A DNA stretch of 64,000 bases from Haemophilus parainfluenzae. GTDB taxonomy: Bacteria > Pseudomonadota > Gammaproteobacteria > Enterobacterales > Pasteurellaceae. The translations under genes and the position numbers were made by a program. Shown piece by piece: positions 52,542 to 61,653 of the stretch (positions are counted from its first letter, which is position 1; the number at the start of each line of letters is the position of its first letter). The stretch spans positions 1-64,000 of the forward strand of contig NZ_QEPO01000002.1 in the NCBI RefSeq assembly GCF_003252725.1. The letters are read 5' to 3'. The notes below the pieces were generated by a model. The model did no database searches and was not told the origin of the DNA. It worked only from the letters and a program-made list of their open reading frames with translations.

Positions 52542-53810
52542 TTATTTTGCTGCTGCAAATGCTTGATCTAAGTCAGCTAAAATATCTTGAATATTTTCAA
52601 TACCACAAGAAAGACGAATAAGCCCTGCAGAAATCCCAACTTGTTCTAATTCAGCTTCACTTAATTGTCGGTGTGTTGAAGTCGCTGGATGTAACGCACA
52701 AGTACGAATATCGGCTACGTGTACTTCACGTGAGGTCATTTGTAACGCGTTTAACCATTTTGCCGCGGTTTCTTTGCCGCCTTTAATCTCAAAGGAAATG
52801 ACACCACACAAACCGTTAGGTAAATATTTTTGTTTGAGCGCGTAATCTGGTGAGCTCGGTAAGCCTGGGTAATTCACTTTAGCGACTTGTGAATGTTTTT
52901 CTAAAAACTCGGCTACGGCTTGAGCATTTTCATAATGACGTTGCATGCGAAGCGCAAGGGTTTCCGTGCCTATATTCAATAAGAAACTATTTTGTGGGGC
53001 TGGCGCTGCACCTAAATCACGCATTAATTGAACACGCGCTTTGACAATATAAGCTGCAGGGCCAAAGGTTTCTGTATAAACTAAACCGTGATAAGTTTGG
53101 TCTGGTGTGCTTAGTTGCGGATATTTACCGTTATTCCAATTAAAGTTACCACCATCAGTAATGGATCCACCTAAGGCAATAGCATGACCATCTAAATATT
53201 TAGATGTACTGTGAATGACCACGTTTGCGCCAAATTCGATTGGGCGACAAAAATAAGGGGTGGCAAAAGTATTATCAACTAATAATGGCGCCTCTGCAGC
53301 TTTTGCTAAGGCAGCAAATTTTTCAATATCTAATACTCGTAAAGCAGGGTTAGCAATAGTTTCAGCAAAAACTGCTTTTGTATTTGGACGGATTGCTTTT
53401 TTGAGCTCTTCAAGCGGTAAGTTTTGATCCACGAAACTCACTTCAATGCCCATTTTTTTGAATGTATGGGCAAATAAATTGTAAGTGCCGCCATACACAT
53501 AAGAAGAGGAAATGAAGTGATCGCCCGCTTCTAAAATATTCAACATCGCATAGAAAACCGCAGATTGACCAGACGCAGTACACATTGTTGCAACGCCACC
53601 TTCAAGTGCCGTAATTTTTTCTTCCGCAGCATTTGTCGTTGGGTTTGCTAGGCGAGTATAGAAATAACCTGCAGCTTGTAAATCAAATAGCTTGCCAATT
53701 TCTTCTGCAGAATCGTAGGTATAAGTCGTGCTTTGCATGATAGGTTGAACACGTGGCTCACCGTTTTTAGGGCTATAGCCAGCATGGAGGCATTTCGTTT
53801 CGAATTTCAT
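52542..53810 (-). CDS. metY: O-acetylhomoserine (thiol)-lyase, MetY family
   Basis: A PLP enzyme that makes homocysteine from O-acetylhomoserine and sulfide in methionine synthesis; some members also use O-acetylserine. The 422-residue protein follows the Cys/Met metabolism PLP fold: TRLANPTTNAAEEKI, the SSSYVYGGTYNLF phosphate/aromatic region, DNTFATPYFCRP, and the PLP lysine in HSTSKYLDGHA (about residue 207). The C-terminal SCGIENIQDILADL is typical. Codon use is like the neighbours. It lies between dnaJ and the effector-binding gene on the same strand; AAAGGAAAAA precedes the ATG. Confidence 0.93.
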   Translation of the reverse strand: MKFETKCLHAGYSPKNGEPRVQPIMQSTTYTYDSAEEIGKLFDLQAAGYFYTRLANPTTNAAEEKITALEGGVATMCTASGQSAVFYAMLNILEAGDHFISSSYVYGGTYNLFAHTFKKMGIEVSFVDQNLPLEELKKAIRPNTKAVFAETIANPALRVLDIEKFAALAKAAEAPLLVDNTFATPYFCRPIEFGANVVIHSTSKYLDGHAIALGGSITDGGNFNWNNGKYPQLSTPDQTYHGLVYTETFGPAAYIVKARVQLMRDLGAAPAPQNSFLLNIGTETLALRMQRHYENAQAVAEFLEKHSQVAKVNYPGLPSSPDYALKQKYLPNGLCGVISFEIKGGKETAAKWLNALQMTSREVHVADIRTCALHPATSTHRQLSEAELEQVGISAGLIRLSCGIENIQDILADLDQAFAAAK

Positions 53811-53885
53811 TGTTTTTTCCTTTAGTTGTGTTTGTTTGGGGGATAAAGTGCGGTCGTTTTTTATAAAATTTTATGCACTTTGAGT

Positions 53886-54284
53886 TTAGCAATGAGGTTC
53901 AACAGCGATATAAATTTCTACCAAACCATCAGGGTGGTATTTTTCAAAATCCACCGAATAAGCCCGCTTAAGTAAACATTGTTGTTCTTTTTCCCAGATC
54001 AGTTGCCATGTTTGATAAATTTCATCTACTTTGCAATGAAAAACTTCGTAGAAACTCAAATCTTCAATTTCAATCACCGGGATATCTGTTTCTGATACTA
54101 TTTCACTTGCAATCGCAAAATCATAGTCTGCTTGGTAATTCGTAGCATAATTAAAATAGATACCATAACAACAGTGACCTTGTGGTAGTTTGTCGAAATT
54201 GTTTTGCCAAAGGGTTGAGATTATCTCATTTGCTATGTTGTTATTTAAGCGTTGTTGTACGATAGGGTAGAGTTTTAACGCCAT
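53886..54284 (-). CDS. Small GyrI/AraC-type effector-binding domain protein
   Basis: The 132-residue protein looks like a lone effector-binding domain of the GyrI/AraC-C type: AIASEIVSETDIPVIEIEDLSFYEVFHCK (a strand-helix pattern, core IPVIEIEDLSFYEVF), a conserved YQTWQLIWEK helix, and the acidic ending FEKYHPDGLVEIYIAVEP. It has no DNA-binding domain of its own. Such stand-alone domains bind small cationic or hydrophobic ligands or inhibit gyrase; the ligand here is unknown. AGGAGGATAA is a strong ribosome site. A 13-bp inverted repeat stands in its leader, straight after dnaK. Family call by pattern. Confidence 0.72.
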   Translation of the reverse strand: MALKLYPIVQQRLNNNIANEIISTLWQNNFDKLPQGHCCYGIYFNYATNYQADYDFAIASEIVSETDIPVIEIEDLSFYEVFHCKVDEIYQTWQLIWEKEQQCLLKRAYSVDFEKYHPDGLVEIYIAVEPHC

Positions 54285-54300
54285 TTATCCTCCTGGTTTA

Positions 54301-54340
54301 TTTTTCCTGACTTCACTTTTTTAAATAAAGTCAGGAAAAA
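54301..54340 (-). repeat. Inverted repeat in the leader of the effector-binding gene
   Basis: TTTTTCCTGACTT (54301-54313) and AAGTCAGGAAAAA (54328-54340) are perfect 13-base complements around a 14-base loop. The polarity is opposite to a terminator: T run on the outside left and A run on the outside right, on either strand. It lies 16 bases before the ATG, so it could be an operator or an mRNA structure near the ribosome site. Confidence 0.85.
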
Positions 54341-54360
54341 CGGCATTTAATGAATATGCC

Positions 54361-54386
54361 AAAAGGGCGTATTGCTACGCCCTTTA
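54361..54386 (-). terminator. Terminator of dnaK
   Basis: TTAAAGGGCGTA / TACGCCCTTTT-type stem (plus-strand AAAGGGCGTA, 54362-54371, with TACGCCCTTT, 54375-54384) lies about 20 bases after the dnaK stop. On the minus strand the second arm ends in four T, a moderate T tract. Confidence 0.8.
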
Positions 54387-54404
54387 ATTTTGGTTCAAGT
54401 GAAA

Positions 54405-56306
54405 TTATTTATTATCTTTCACTTCTTCAAACTCAGCATCAACAACATCATCATTTGGTTTGCTGTTGCTTTGAGCTTGTTGTGCATCAGCTTGTGGTTG
54501 TGCAGCTTGAGCAAGTTTTTGAGCCACTTCTGCAAGTGCTTGAAGTTTAGCTTCGATTGCTGCTTTATCTTCGCCTTTCGCTGCAGTTTCTAAATCGCTT
54601 AATGCGCTTTCAATTGCTGCACGATCTTCAGCTGGAACTTTGTCACCGGCTTCTTCTAATTGTTTACGTGTGCTGTGTACAAGGTGATCTGCTTGGTTGC
54701 GAGCTTGTACTAATTCTTCAAATTTACGGTCTGCTTCAGCATTTGCTTCTGCATCACGAACCATTTGTTGAATTTCTTCGTCACTTAAACCTGAAGAGGC
54801 TTTGATGGTGATTTGTTGTTCTTTACCTGTACCTTTATCTTTCGCAGAAACGTGGATAATACCGTCAGCGTCGATATCGAAGGTTACTTCAATTTGTGGC
54901 ATACCGCGTGGAGCTGGGTTAATGCCTTCAAGGTTGAATTGACCTAAAGATTTATTCGCTGATGCTTGTTTACGTTCACCTTGTAATACGTGAATGGTTA
55001 CGGCACTTTGGTTATCTTCTGCAGTTGAGAACACTTGTGATTTTTTAGTTGGAATCGTCGTGTTTTTCTCAATTAAGGTAGTCATCACACCACCCATTGT
55101 TTCGATACCTAAAGATAATGGTGTTACGTCTAACAATAATACATCAGTTACATCACCTGCTAATACACCACCTTGAACTGCTGCACCGATAGCAACTGCT
55201 TCATCCGGGTTCACATCTTTACGAGGTGCTTTACCGAAGAATTCTTCTACTTTTTGTTGTACTAATGGCATACGGGTTTGACCGCCCACTAAGATAACAT
55301 CATCAATTTGTGATGCACTTAAGCCAGCATCGTTTAATGCAACTTTTACAGGTTCAAGTGATTTCGCCACTAAATCTTCTACTAAAGATTCTAATTTAGC
55401 ACGAGTTAATTTAATGTTTAAATGTTTAGGACCTGTAGCATCTGCAGTGATGTAAGGTAAGTTCACATCAGTTTGTTGTGCAGAAGAAAGTTCAATTTTC
55501 GCTTTTTCACCTGCTTCTTTTAAACGTTGCATTGCAAGTGGGTCATTACGTAAATCAACGCCTTGTTCTTTTTTGAACTCATCCACTAAGTAGTTGATTA
55601 CACGGTTATCGAAGTCTTCACCACCTAAGTGAGTATCACCGTTGGTTGCTAATACTTCGAAGGTTTTTTCGCCACCTACTTCATCAATTTCGATGATAGA
55701 TAAGTCGAATGTACCACCACCTAAGTCATAAACAGCGATAGTTTTGTTGCCTTGACCTTTATCTAAACCGTAAGCTAATGCTGCAGCTGTAGGTTCGTTG
55801 ATAATACGTTTAACTTCTAAGCCTGCGATACGACCTGCATCTTTTGTTGCTTGACGTTGAGCGTCGTTAAAGTATGCAGGAACAGTGATTACTGCTTCAG
55901 TCACTGGCTCACCTAAGAAGTCTTCTGCAGTTTTCTTCATTTTTTTCAATACTTCTGCAGAAATTTGTGGCGGTGCAAGTTTGTCACCTTTTACATTTAC
56001 CCATGCATCACCATTGTCTGCTTTGGTGATTTCAAATGGCATAATGTCGATATCACGTTTTACTTCAGCATCATCAAAACGACGACCAATTAAACGTTTG
56101 ATTGCGAATAATGTATTTTTCGGGTTGGTCACCGCTTGGCGTTTTGCCGGTTGACCCACTAAAATTTCGTTATCATTTGTATAAGCGATAATTGACGGGG
56201 TAGTACGATCGCCTTCTGCGTTTTCAATTACGCGAGGTTTGTCACCATCCATTACAGCGACACAAGAGTTTGTTGTACCTAAGTCAATACCAATAATTTT
56301 TCCCAT
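54405..56306 (-). CDS. dnaK: Chaperone protein DnaK (Hsp70)
   Basis: DnaK is the Hsp70 chaperone that binds exposed hydrophobic segments in an ATP cycle driven by DnaJ and GrpE. The 633-residue product shows the family signatures [28 protein letters not shown] and [17 protein letters not shown]. It carries T199-region autophosphorylation residues, and the C-terminus is rich in Gln and Ala, ending EEVKDNK. A clear sigma-32 promoter lies upstream and a terminator-like stem after the stop. grpE is elsewhere; dnaJ is separated by two genes. Confidence 0.98.
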   Translation of the reverse strand: MGKIIGIDLGTTNSCVAVMDGDKPRVIENAEGDRTTPSIIAYTNDNEILVGQPAKRQAVTNPKNTLFAIKRLIGRRFDDAEVKRDIDIMPFEITKADNGDAWVNVKGDKLAPPQISAEVLKKMKKTAEDFLGEPVTEAVITVPAYFNDAQRQATKDAGRIAGLEVKRIINEPTAAALAYGLDKGQGNKTIAVYDLGGGTFDLSIIEIDEVGGEKTFEVLATNGDTHLGGEDFDNRVINYLVDEFKKEQGVDLRNDPLAMQRLKEAGEKAKIELSSAQQTDVNLPYITADATGPKHLNIKLTRAKLESLVEDLVAKSLEPVKVALNDAGLSASQIDDVILVGGQTRMPLVQQKVEEFFGKAPRKDVNPDEAVAIGAAVQGGVLAGDVTDVLLLDVTPLSLGIETMGGVMTTLIEKNTTIPTKKSQVFSTAEDNQSAVTIHVLQGERKQASANKSLGQFNLEGINPAPRGMPQIEVTFDIDADGIIHVSAKDKGTGKEQQITIKASSGLSDEEIQQMVRDAEANAEADRKFEELVQARNQADHLVHSTRKQLEEAGDKVPAEDRAAIESALSDLETAAKGEDKAAIEAKLQALAEVAQKLAQAAQPQADAQQAQSNSKPNDDVVDAEFEEVKDNK

Positions 56307-56358
56307 GTTGTTACTCCTAATTAAATTTTAAATTCGTTGTAAATTGTTACGATGAATA

Positions 56359-56386
56359 AGATGTGGATACTTTTTCGCATTTCAAG
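56359..56386 (-). promoter_or_regulatory. Sigma-32 heat-shock promoter of dnaK
   Basis: On the minus strand CTTGAAA, 13 bases, then CCACATCT match the sigma-32 consensus (CTTGAAA-N11-16-CCCCATNT) at all but one base. It ends about 50 bases before the dnaK ATG. Confidence 0.9.
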
Positions 56387-56574
56387 AGGCAAGATTTAAG
56401 ATTTTTTCTTCCTTTTAAAGTGCGGTCATTTCCGTTCTTGTTTTACAAAATAAGTCCAGAGATGAGAAGTTCAAGGGGGGATATAAAATTATTTTTTAAA
56501 AATAAGAAAAAAATTGTAATTTGTGATAAATTGCCAACAATTTTAATCATCTATTAGTTAGCAAAGGAATCAAA

Positions 56575-58077
56575 ATGAAAAAATCAACCGTAGCATTAAG
56601 TATCATTGTTGCCCTTGGTGTTGTCGGCGTCGGTGGTGCGTGGTTTACTGGCGAAAAAGCACAAGCTGAATATTTACGTCAAATTGAGTTAGCAAACCAA
56701 AAATTCCAAAGTTTAGGTTTGTCAGATTCAGTGAATCTTGTTTATAAAAATAAGCAATTTGATCGCAGTTTCTTTACTTCTCAAGTGGAAGATGAAGTAG
56801 TTATTTCTTTACCAAAAGAAGGACAAGTATTTACTATTCCGTTTTCAACTAAACTTTATCATGGTCCATTTCCGCTTAATCAGTTGGAAAAATTTAACTT
56901 TGTACCAACGATGTTTTCCGCACAAGGTGTGATTGGTAAAAATGAAACAACCCAGCCGCTATTTGATTTGCTTAAATCAGATAAGCCTGTTCAATATCAA
57001 GCTTCGACTAGCTATAGCTTAGCAACAAAAGGTAAAGTTGAATTAGCTGCAGGGGAGGTGACAGACCCTCACTCACCACAAAATAAGATAGCATGGTCAA
57101 ATATCAACATCGGTTTTGATGTAGATAAAGATCGTGCAGGTAAATATGACATGACTTTAGACGAAGTGACTGCTGATTTAGGACCTAATAGTACTGATGG
57201 GGAAAATAGTCAGGATGCTACTACGGTTAAATCAGTAAAAACAAAGTTGAAGGGCATGAAATTAGACGCTTCATTCAATCCTACAAAATGGGCTTATATT
57301 TATACGGGGAAAGGTTCTTATACTACTGAAAGCTTCGAAATGACGAGCACTGATTATGCTGGAAAAACGACTTCTCTTATCGAAAAAGGCTTAAAAGCCA
57401 CATCTGATATTTCACTTAATGGTGATTTTGTAAACTTAAAAAGTGAAAGTGCTGTAGATTCATTCGTTCTAGATGGAAAAGAGTTAGGGAAATTAACTAA
57501 CAATAGCGAGTTAAATCATATTGAAGCAAACGCAGCAAATGCGTTAATTGAAGCTGTTTTCACTGTCTTTAAGTCAGTCAGAGATGATAAAAATGTGAAT
57601 GATGAAGTGGTATCTGAAATTTTAAGTTCATGGGTTGAAAATCATGGTATGGCTATTTTTAATAATCAGCCTCAACTTAAACTCAACCCTGTGTCAATTT
57701 CAGATAATCAAGGTAAAGTGTCATTAGATTTAAATGTGGCATTAGCGAAAGATCCGAAATTTGATTTAATGAAAGGGAGTTTATATAAACAATTTACGGA
57801 TTTTGCGGTGCATATTCATGTAGATAAAGCGACAGCAGAAAAAATCATGACACAATTTGCTCCAGAAGAAGATAAAGCGTTGATTAAAGAGAAAATTGAA
57901 GAGCAAGCCAAACAAGCAGCAGCACAAAATATTGTGGTGAATAACGATAAAAATGTGACGCTTGCCTTAGTACTCGAAAAAGGTGAATTAAAACTTAATG
58001 GTCAAGTGATTCCAGAAGAGCAGGTGCAAGGTGTGCTATTTATGTTAATCATGAGCGCTGCAATGCAGGGTAAATAA
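56575..58077 (+). CDS. ydgA: YdgA-family (DUF945) membrane-anchored protein
   Basis: A YdgA/DUF945 protein of unknown function, 500 residues. An N-terminal membrane or signal segment (VALSIIVALGVVGVGGAWFTG) leads into a large periplasmic domain. The pattern at the start, GEKAQAEYLRQIELAN followed by long beta-rich stretches with FSTKLYHGPFPL, is the family's hallmark. No catalytic motif is visible. Recent structural work places some DUF945 relatives among large periplasmic beta-rich proteins; that link is not tested here. It has AAAGGAATC before its ATG and a 14-bp terminator after its stop. Confidence 0.82.
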   Translation: MKKSTVALSIIVALGVVGVGGAWFTGEKAQAEYLRQIELANQKFQSLGLSDSVNLVYKNKQFDRSFFTSQVEDEVVISLPKEGQVFTIPFSTKLYHGPFPLNQLEKFNFVPTMFSAQGVIGKNETTQPLFDLLKSDKPVQYQASTSYSLATKGKVELAAGEVTDPHSPQNKIAWSNINIGFDVDKDRAGKYDMTLDEVTADLGPNSTDGENSQDATTVKSVKTKLKGMKLDASFNPTKWAYIYTGKGSYTTESFEMTSTDYAGKTTSLIEKGLKATSDISLNGDFVNLKSESAVDSFVLDGKELGKLTNNSELNHIEANAANALIEAVFTVFKSVRDDKNVNDEVVSEILSSWVENHGMAIFNNQPQLKLNPVSISDNQGKVSLDLNVALAKDPKFDLMKGSLYKQFTDFAVHIHVDKATAEKIMTQFAPEEDKALIKEKIEEQAKQAAAQNIVVNNDKNVTLALVLEKGELKLNGQVIPEEQVQGVLFMLIMSAAMQGK

Positions 58078-58094
58078 TTAACGAGTAAATAAAC

Positions 58095-58126
58095 AAAAAG
58101 GAGATAAAGTGATTTATCTCCTTTTT
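58095..58126. terminator. Bidirectional terminator ydgA/mgsA
   Basis: AAAAAGGAGATAAA and TTTATCTCCTTTTT form a perfect 14-bp stem around a four-base loop between convergent genes. Confidence 0.93.
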
Positions 58127-58132
58127 ATTTGG

Positions 58133-58591
58133 TTAATTTAAACGTGCTTTCAAATATCCTTCATAATCAGGGATATCAATATTGATTTCTTGCTCAAATA
58201 AGCTTGATGTTAATAGAAAATCGGCTGTACTTTGATTAATCGCCACCGGAATATTCCAAACGGTTGCAATACGCATTAAGGCTTTTACATCGGGATCATG
58301 TGGCGCGGCGTTCATCGGATCCCAAAAGAAAATCATCATATCAATTTTTTTCTCAGCAATTAGTCCACCGAGTTGTTGATCGCCTCCCATCGGGCCACTT
58401 AATAGTGAGGCTATTTTGAGTCCCGTTTCTCTTTCTAATAGATGGCCTGTTGTACCAGTTGCATAAAGTTGATGGGGCGCGAGTGCTTCTTTGTGTTTTT
58501 TTACCCAATTGAGCAGATTTTGTTTACAGCTATCATGTGCAACGAGCGCTATTCGTTTATGAGAAAAGATTGGGCGAGTTGTCGTGTTCAT
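58133..58591 (-). CDS. mgsA: Methylglyoxal synthase
   Basis: MgsA turns dihydroxyacetone phosphate into methylglyoxal, relieving sugar phosphate build-up when phosphate is short. The 152-residue length fits. It has the family start [18 protein letters not shown], the substrate-binding [10 protein letters not shown], the catalytic aspartate D71 in [11 protein letters not shown], and the C-terminal [17 protein letters not shown] region. It is a single minus-strand gene convergent with ydgA. Confidence 0.97.
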   Translation of the reverse strand: MNTTTRPIFSHKRIALVAHDSCKQNLLNWVKKHKEALAPHQLYATGTTGHLLERETGLKIASLLSGPMGGDQQLGGLIAEKKIDMMIFFWDPMNAAPHDPDVKALMRIATVWNIPVAINQSTADFLLTSSLFEQEINIDIPDYEGYLKARLN

Positions 58592-58807
58592 ATTTTGTCC
58601 TCTAAAAAGCTCAAAAGCATACGAACACTTTAGATCAAAGCGGGTAGGGAATGCAATATATAAAGTATGCTTTAACTTAAACCTAAAAATCCTTTAAAAA
58701 TGACCGCACTTTTAATCACAAGTATGGAAATAACAGGAAGAAAACCGCAAGAACAGTCAAAATCTACTATCTTTCTTGCAAAAAATCTTCTAAAATTTAC
58801 AAGATTT

Positions 58808-58866
58808 GTTAAATGTTTGTAACATTGATTAACAAGCTTGATTTTCGTGTTTGGTCATGACCAAAC
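58808..58866 (+). promoter_or_regulatory. aceE upstream region: perfect 18-bp palindrome and ArcA-like repeats
   Basis: GTTTGGTCATGACCAAAC (58849-58866) is a perfect palindrome, 32 bases before the aceE ATG. It resembles the GGT-n-ACC operators of GntR-type regulators such as PdhR, but its spacer is one base longer than the PdhR box. Upstream, TGTTAA (58807-58812) and TGTAAC (58818-58823) lie 11 bases apart, as in ArcA sites. No pdhR gene is adjacent. The rest of this 307-bp gap (58592-58898) holds a reverse USS near 58702 and no ORF. Confidence 0.45.
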
Positions 58867-58898
58867 TTTATTTTCACTCAGTAAAATAAGGAAAGACT

Positions 58899-61565
58899 AT
58901 GTCAGATACCTTAGTAAACGATATTGACCCAATTGAAACACAGGATTGGTTGTCAGCTGTTGATTCATTAATTCGTGCAGAAGGCGCAGAGCGTGCGCAT
59001 TACATCATCAATCAGGTGATTGATCAGGCACGTAATGGTGGTGTGAACATTGCAAAAGGTGGCGTAACAACCCCTTATGTTAATACCATCCCACTTTCTG
59101 AACAACCAGCATACCCAGGTGATAAAGCTATTGAGCGTCGTATTCGTAGTGCTGTACGTTGGAATGCGATCATGGCGGTATTACGTGGCCAGAAAAAAGA
59201 TCTTGAATTAGGTGGTCACATTTCAACTTATCAATCTGCTGCAAGTATGTATGAAGTTTGTTTTAACCACTTCTTCAAAGCAGCGACTGATAAAAACGGC
59301 GGTGACTTAGTCTTCTTCCAAGGCCACGCAGCACCAGGTATGTATGCTCGTGCATTTGTTGAAGGTCGTATTACTGAAGAACAAATGAATAATTTCCGTC
59401 AGGAATGTGAACCAGGAAAAGGTCTTTCTTCTTACCCACACCCGAAATTAATGCCTGAATTCTGGCAATTCTCAACTGTATCTATGGGTTTAGGCCCTGT
59501 AAATGCGATCCGTACTGCTCGTTTCTTAAAATACTTAGACAACCGTGGTTTAAAAGACACCAAAGATCAAAAAGTGTATGCTTTCCTTGGTGATGGTGAG
59601 ATGGATGAAATCGAAGCAAAAGGTGATTTAACATTCGCAGCACGTGAAGGCTTAGATAACTTAATCTTCGTTGTAAGCTGTAACTTGCAACGTTTAGATG
59701 GTCCAGTAACGGGTAACGGCAAAATCGTTCAAGAATTAGAAGGTTTATTTGCTGGTGCAGGTTGGGAAGTGATCAAAGTCATGTGGGGCTCTGGCTGGGA
59801 TAAATTATTTGCAAAAGATACTACCGGCAAATTAACCCAATTAATGATGGAAGTAGTTGACGGCGACTATTTAACCTTCAAATCTAAGAATGGTGCATAC
59901 GTTCGTGAACACTTCTTCGGTCGTTATCCAGAAACCGCTGCATTAGTAGCAGATATGACAGATGATGAAATCTGGGCATTAAGACGTGGTGGTCACGATT
60001 CAGAAAAACTTTATGCCGCATTCCATAAAGCGCAAACTGCAGGTAAACCTGTTGTGATATTAGCGCACATGGTTAAAGGTTATAAAATTCCTGAAGCAGA
60101 AAGTAAAAACACTGCGCACCAATCTAAAAAAATGTCTCTCGAAAGCTTAAAATCTTTCCGTGATCATTTCCAACTAGATATTAAAGATGAAGATATTCCT
60201 AACTATCCATACATCACCTTCCCAGAGGGTTCGGAAGAGTACAATTATCTTCACGGTAGACGTAAAGCGTTAAACGGTTACTTACCAAAACGTTTACCAA
60301 AATTCACCACTGAATTTAAAGTGCCAGCATTAGAAGAATTTGCCCCATTATTGGAAGAACAAGCTCGTCCAATTTCAACCACAATGGCATTTGTACGTTT
60401 CTTAAATACCTTATTGAAAGATAAAAATATTGGTAAACAAATTGTGCCAATTATCGCTGACGAAGCGCGTACTTTCGGTATGGAAGGTTTATTCCGTCAA
60501 ATCGGTATTTACAACCCACATGGTCAAAACTATGTGCCTTCTGACCGCGACTTAGTGGCGTACTACCGTGAAGCGAAAGATGGTCAAGTATTACAAGAAG
60601 GTATCAATGAATTAGGTGCTGCATCATCTTGGTTAGCGGCAGCGAACTCATACTCTGTAAATAACCTTCCGATGATTCCATTCTTCATCTACTACTCAAT
60701 GTTTGGTTTCCAACGTGTGGGTGACTTAATGTGGGCAGCAGGTGACCAATTAGCACGTGGTTTCATGATCGGTGGTACTTCTGGCCGTACAACATTAAAT
60801 GGTGAAGGTTTACAACACGAAGATGGTCATAGCCATATTCAATCTCTTGTTATTCCTAACTGTGTGTCTTATGACCCAGCTTACGTTTATGAAGTGGCAG
60901 TTATCCTACAAGACGGTATCAACCGTATGTACGGTGAAAAACAAGAAGATGTGTTCTACTACATCACCACATTAAATGAAACTTACGAACAACCAGCAAT
61001 GCCAAAAGGTGCAGAAGAAGGTATTCGTAAAGGTCTTTATAAATTTGAAACCGTTGAATCGAAAGGCAACAAAGGTCATGTTCAATTATTAGGTTCTGGT
61101 GCAATCTTCCGTCACGTTCGTGAAGCAGCACAAATCCTTGCAAATGAATATGGCGTAAGCTCAGATGTATATAGTGTGCCTTCATTCACTGAAGTGGCTC
61201 GTGAAGGTGCGGATGCCGTACGTTGGAATATGTTACATCCAACTGAGACACCACGCGTTCCTTATATTGCACAAGTGATGAATGATGCGCCAGCTGTTGC
61301 GGCTACTGACTATATGAAATTGTTCGCAGAACAAGTTCGTGCATTCATTCCTGCACAAAGCTATAACGTATTAGGTACTGATGGTTTCGGTCGTTCAGAC
61401 AGCCGTGAAAACTTACGTGAACACTTCGAAGTGGATGCGCGTTATGTTGTGGTTGCAGCATTACATGAGCTTGCAAAACAAGGCAAATTTGATGCGAAAG
61501 TGGTGGCTGATACAATCGCGAAATTTGGTTTAAAAACTGAAATTTTAAATCCGCTTTACGCTTAA
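58899..61565 (+). CDS. aceE: Pyruvate dehydrogenase E1 component
   Basis: AceE is the homodimeric thiamine-diphosphate E1 of the pyruvate dehydrogenase complex; it decarboxylates pyruvate and acetylates lipoyl groups on AceF. The 888-residue length matches E. coli (887). Signatures include GGHISTYQSAASMYEVCFNHF (core GGHISTYQSA), the TPP-binding GDGEMDEIEAKG near residues 230-241, and GTSGRTTLNGEGLQHEDGHS in the second domain. Codon use is strongly biased, indicating high expression. AAGGAAAG precedes the ATG. aceF follows after 88 bases with a hairpin between. Confidence 0.98.
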   Translation: MSDTLVNDIDPIETQDWLSAVDSLIRAEGAERAHYIINQVIDQARNGGVNIAKGGVTTPYVNTIPLSEQPAYPGDKAIERRIRSAVRWNAIMAVLRGQKKDLELGGHISTYQSAASMYEVCFNHFFKAATDKNGGDLVFFQGHAAPGMYARAFVEGRITEEQMNNFRQECEPGKGLSSYPHPKLMPEFWQFSTVSMGLGPVNAIRTARFLKYLDNRGLKDTKDQKVYAFLGDGEMDEIEAKGDLTFAAREGLDNLIFVVSCNLQRLDGPVTGNGKIVQELEGLFAGAGWEVIKVMWGSGWDKLFAKDTTGKLTQLMMEVVDGDYLTFKSKNGAYVREHFFGRYPETAALVADMTDDEIWALRRGGHDSEKLYAAFHKAQTAGKPVVILAHMVKGYKIPEAESKNTAHQSKKMSLESLKSFRDHFQLDIKDEDIPNYPYITFPEGSEEYNYLHGRRKALNGYLPKRLPKFTTEFKVPALEEFAPLLEEQARPISTTMAFVRFLNTLLKDKNIGKQIVPIIADEARTFGMEGLFRQIGIYNPHGQNYVPSDRDLVAYYREAKDGQVLQEGINELGAASSWLAAANSYSVNNLPMIPFFIYYSMFGFQRVGDLMWAAGDQLARGFMIGGTSGRTTLNGEGLQHEDGHSHIQSLVIPNCVSYDPAYVYEVAVILQDGINRMYGEKQEDVFYYITTLNETYEQPAMPKGAEEGIRKGLYKFETVESKGNKGHVQLLGSGAIFRHVREAAQILANEYGVSSDVYSVPSFTEVAREGADAVRWNMLHPTETPRVPYIAQVMNDAPAVAATDYMKLFAEQVRAFIPAQSYNVLGTDGFGRSDSRENLREHFEVDARYVVVAALHELAKQGKFDAKVVADTIAKFGLKTEILNPLYA

Positions 61566-61573
61566 TAAAAACA

Positions 61574-61597
61574 TCCTGTGTGTGAGAGCACACAGGA
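61574..61597 (+). other. Hairpin between aceE and aceF
   Basis: TCCTGTGTG (61574-61582) and CACACAGGA (61589-61597) are a perfect 9-bp stem with a 6-base loop and no T tract, so it is an mRNA structure, not a terminator. A USS and a decayed second arm (AACTGCGTTT) follow before aceF. Confidence 0.7.
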
Positions 61598-61653
61598 GCA
61601 TCTACAAATAAAGTGCGGTTGATTTTAACTGCGTTTTTTAAAGGTAAGATAAC

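Noticed and set aside
54301-54340. A second terminator after dnaK
   Set aside because: The T and A runs are on the wrong sides of the stem on both strands; reported as an inverted repeat instead.
58849-58866. A true PdhR box
   Set aside because: The centre is one base longer than the PdhR consensus and no pdhR gene is present, so only a PdhR-like palindrome is claimed.
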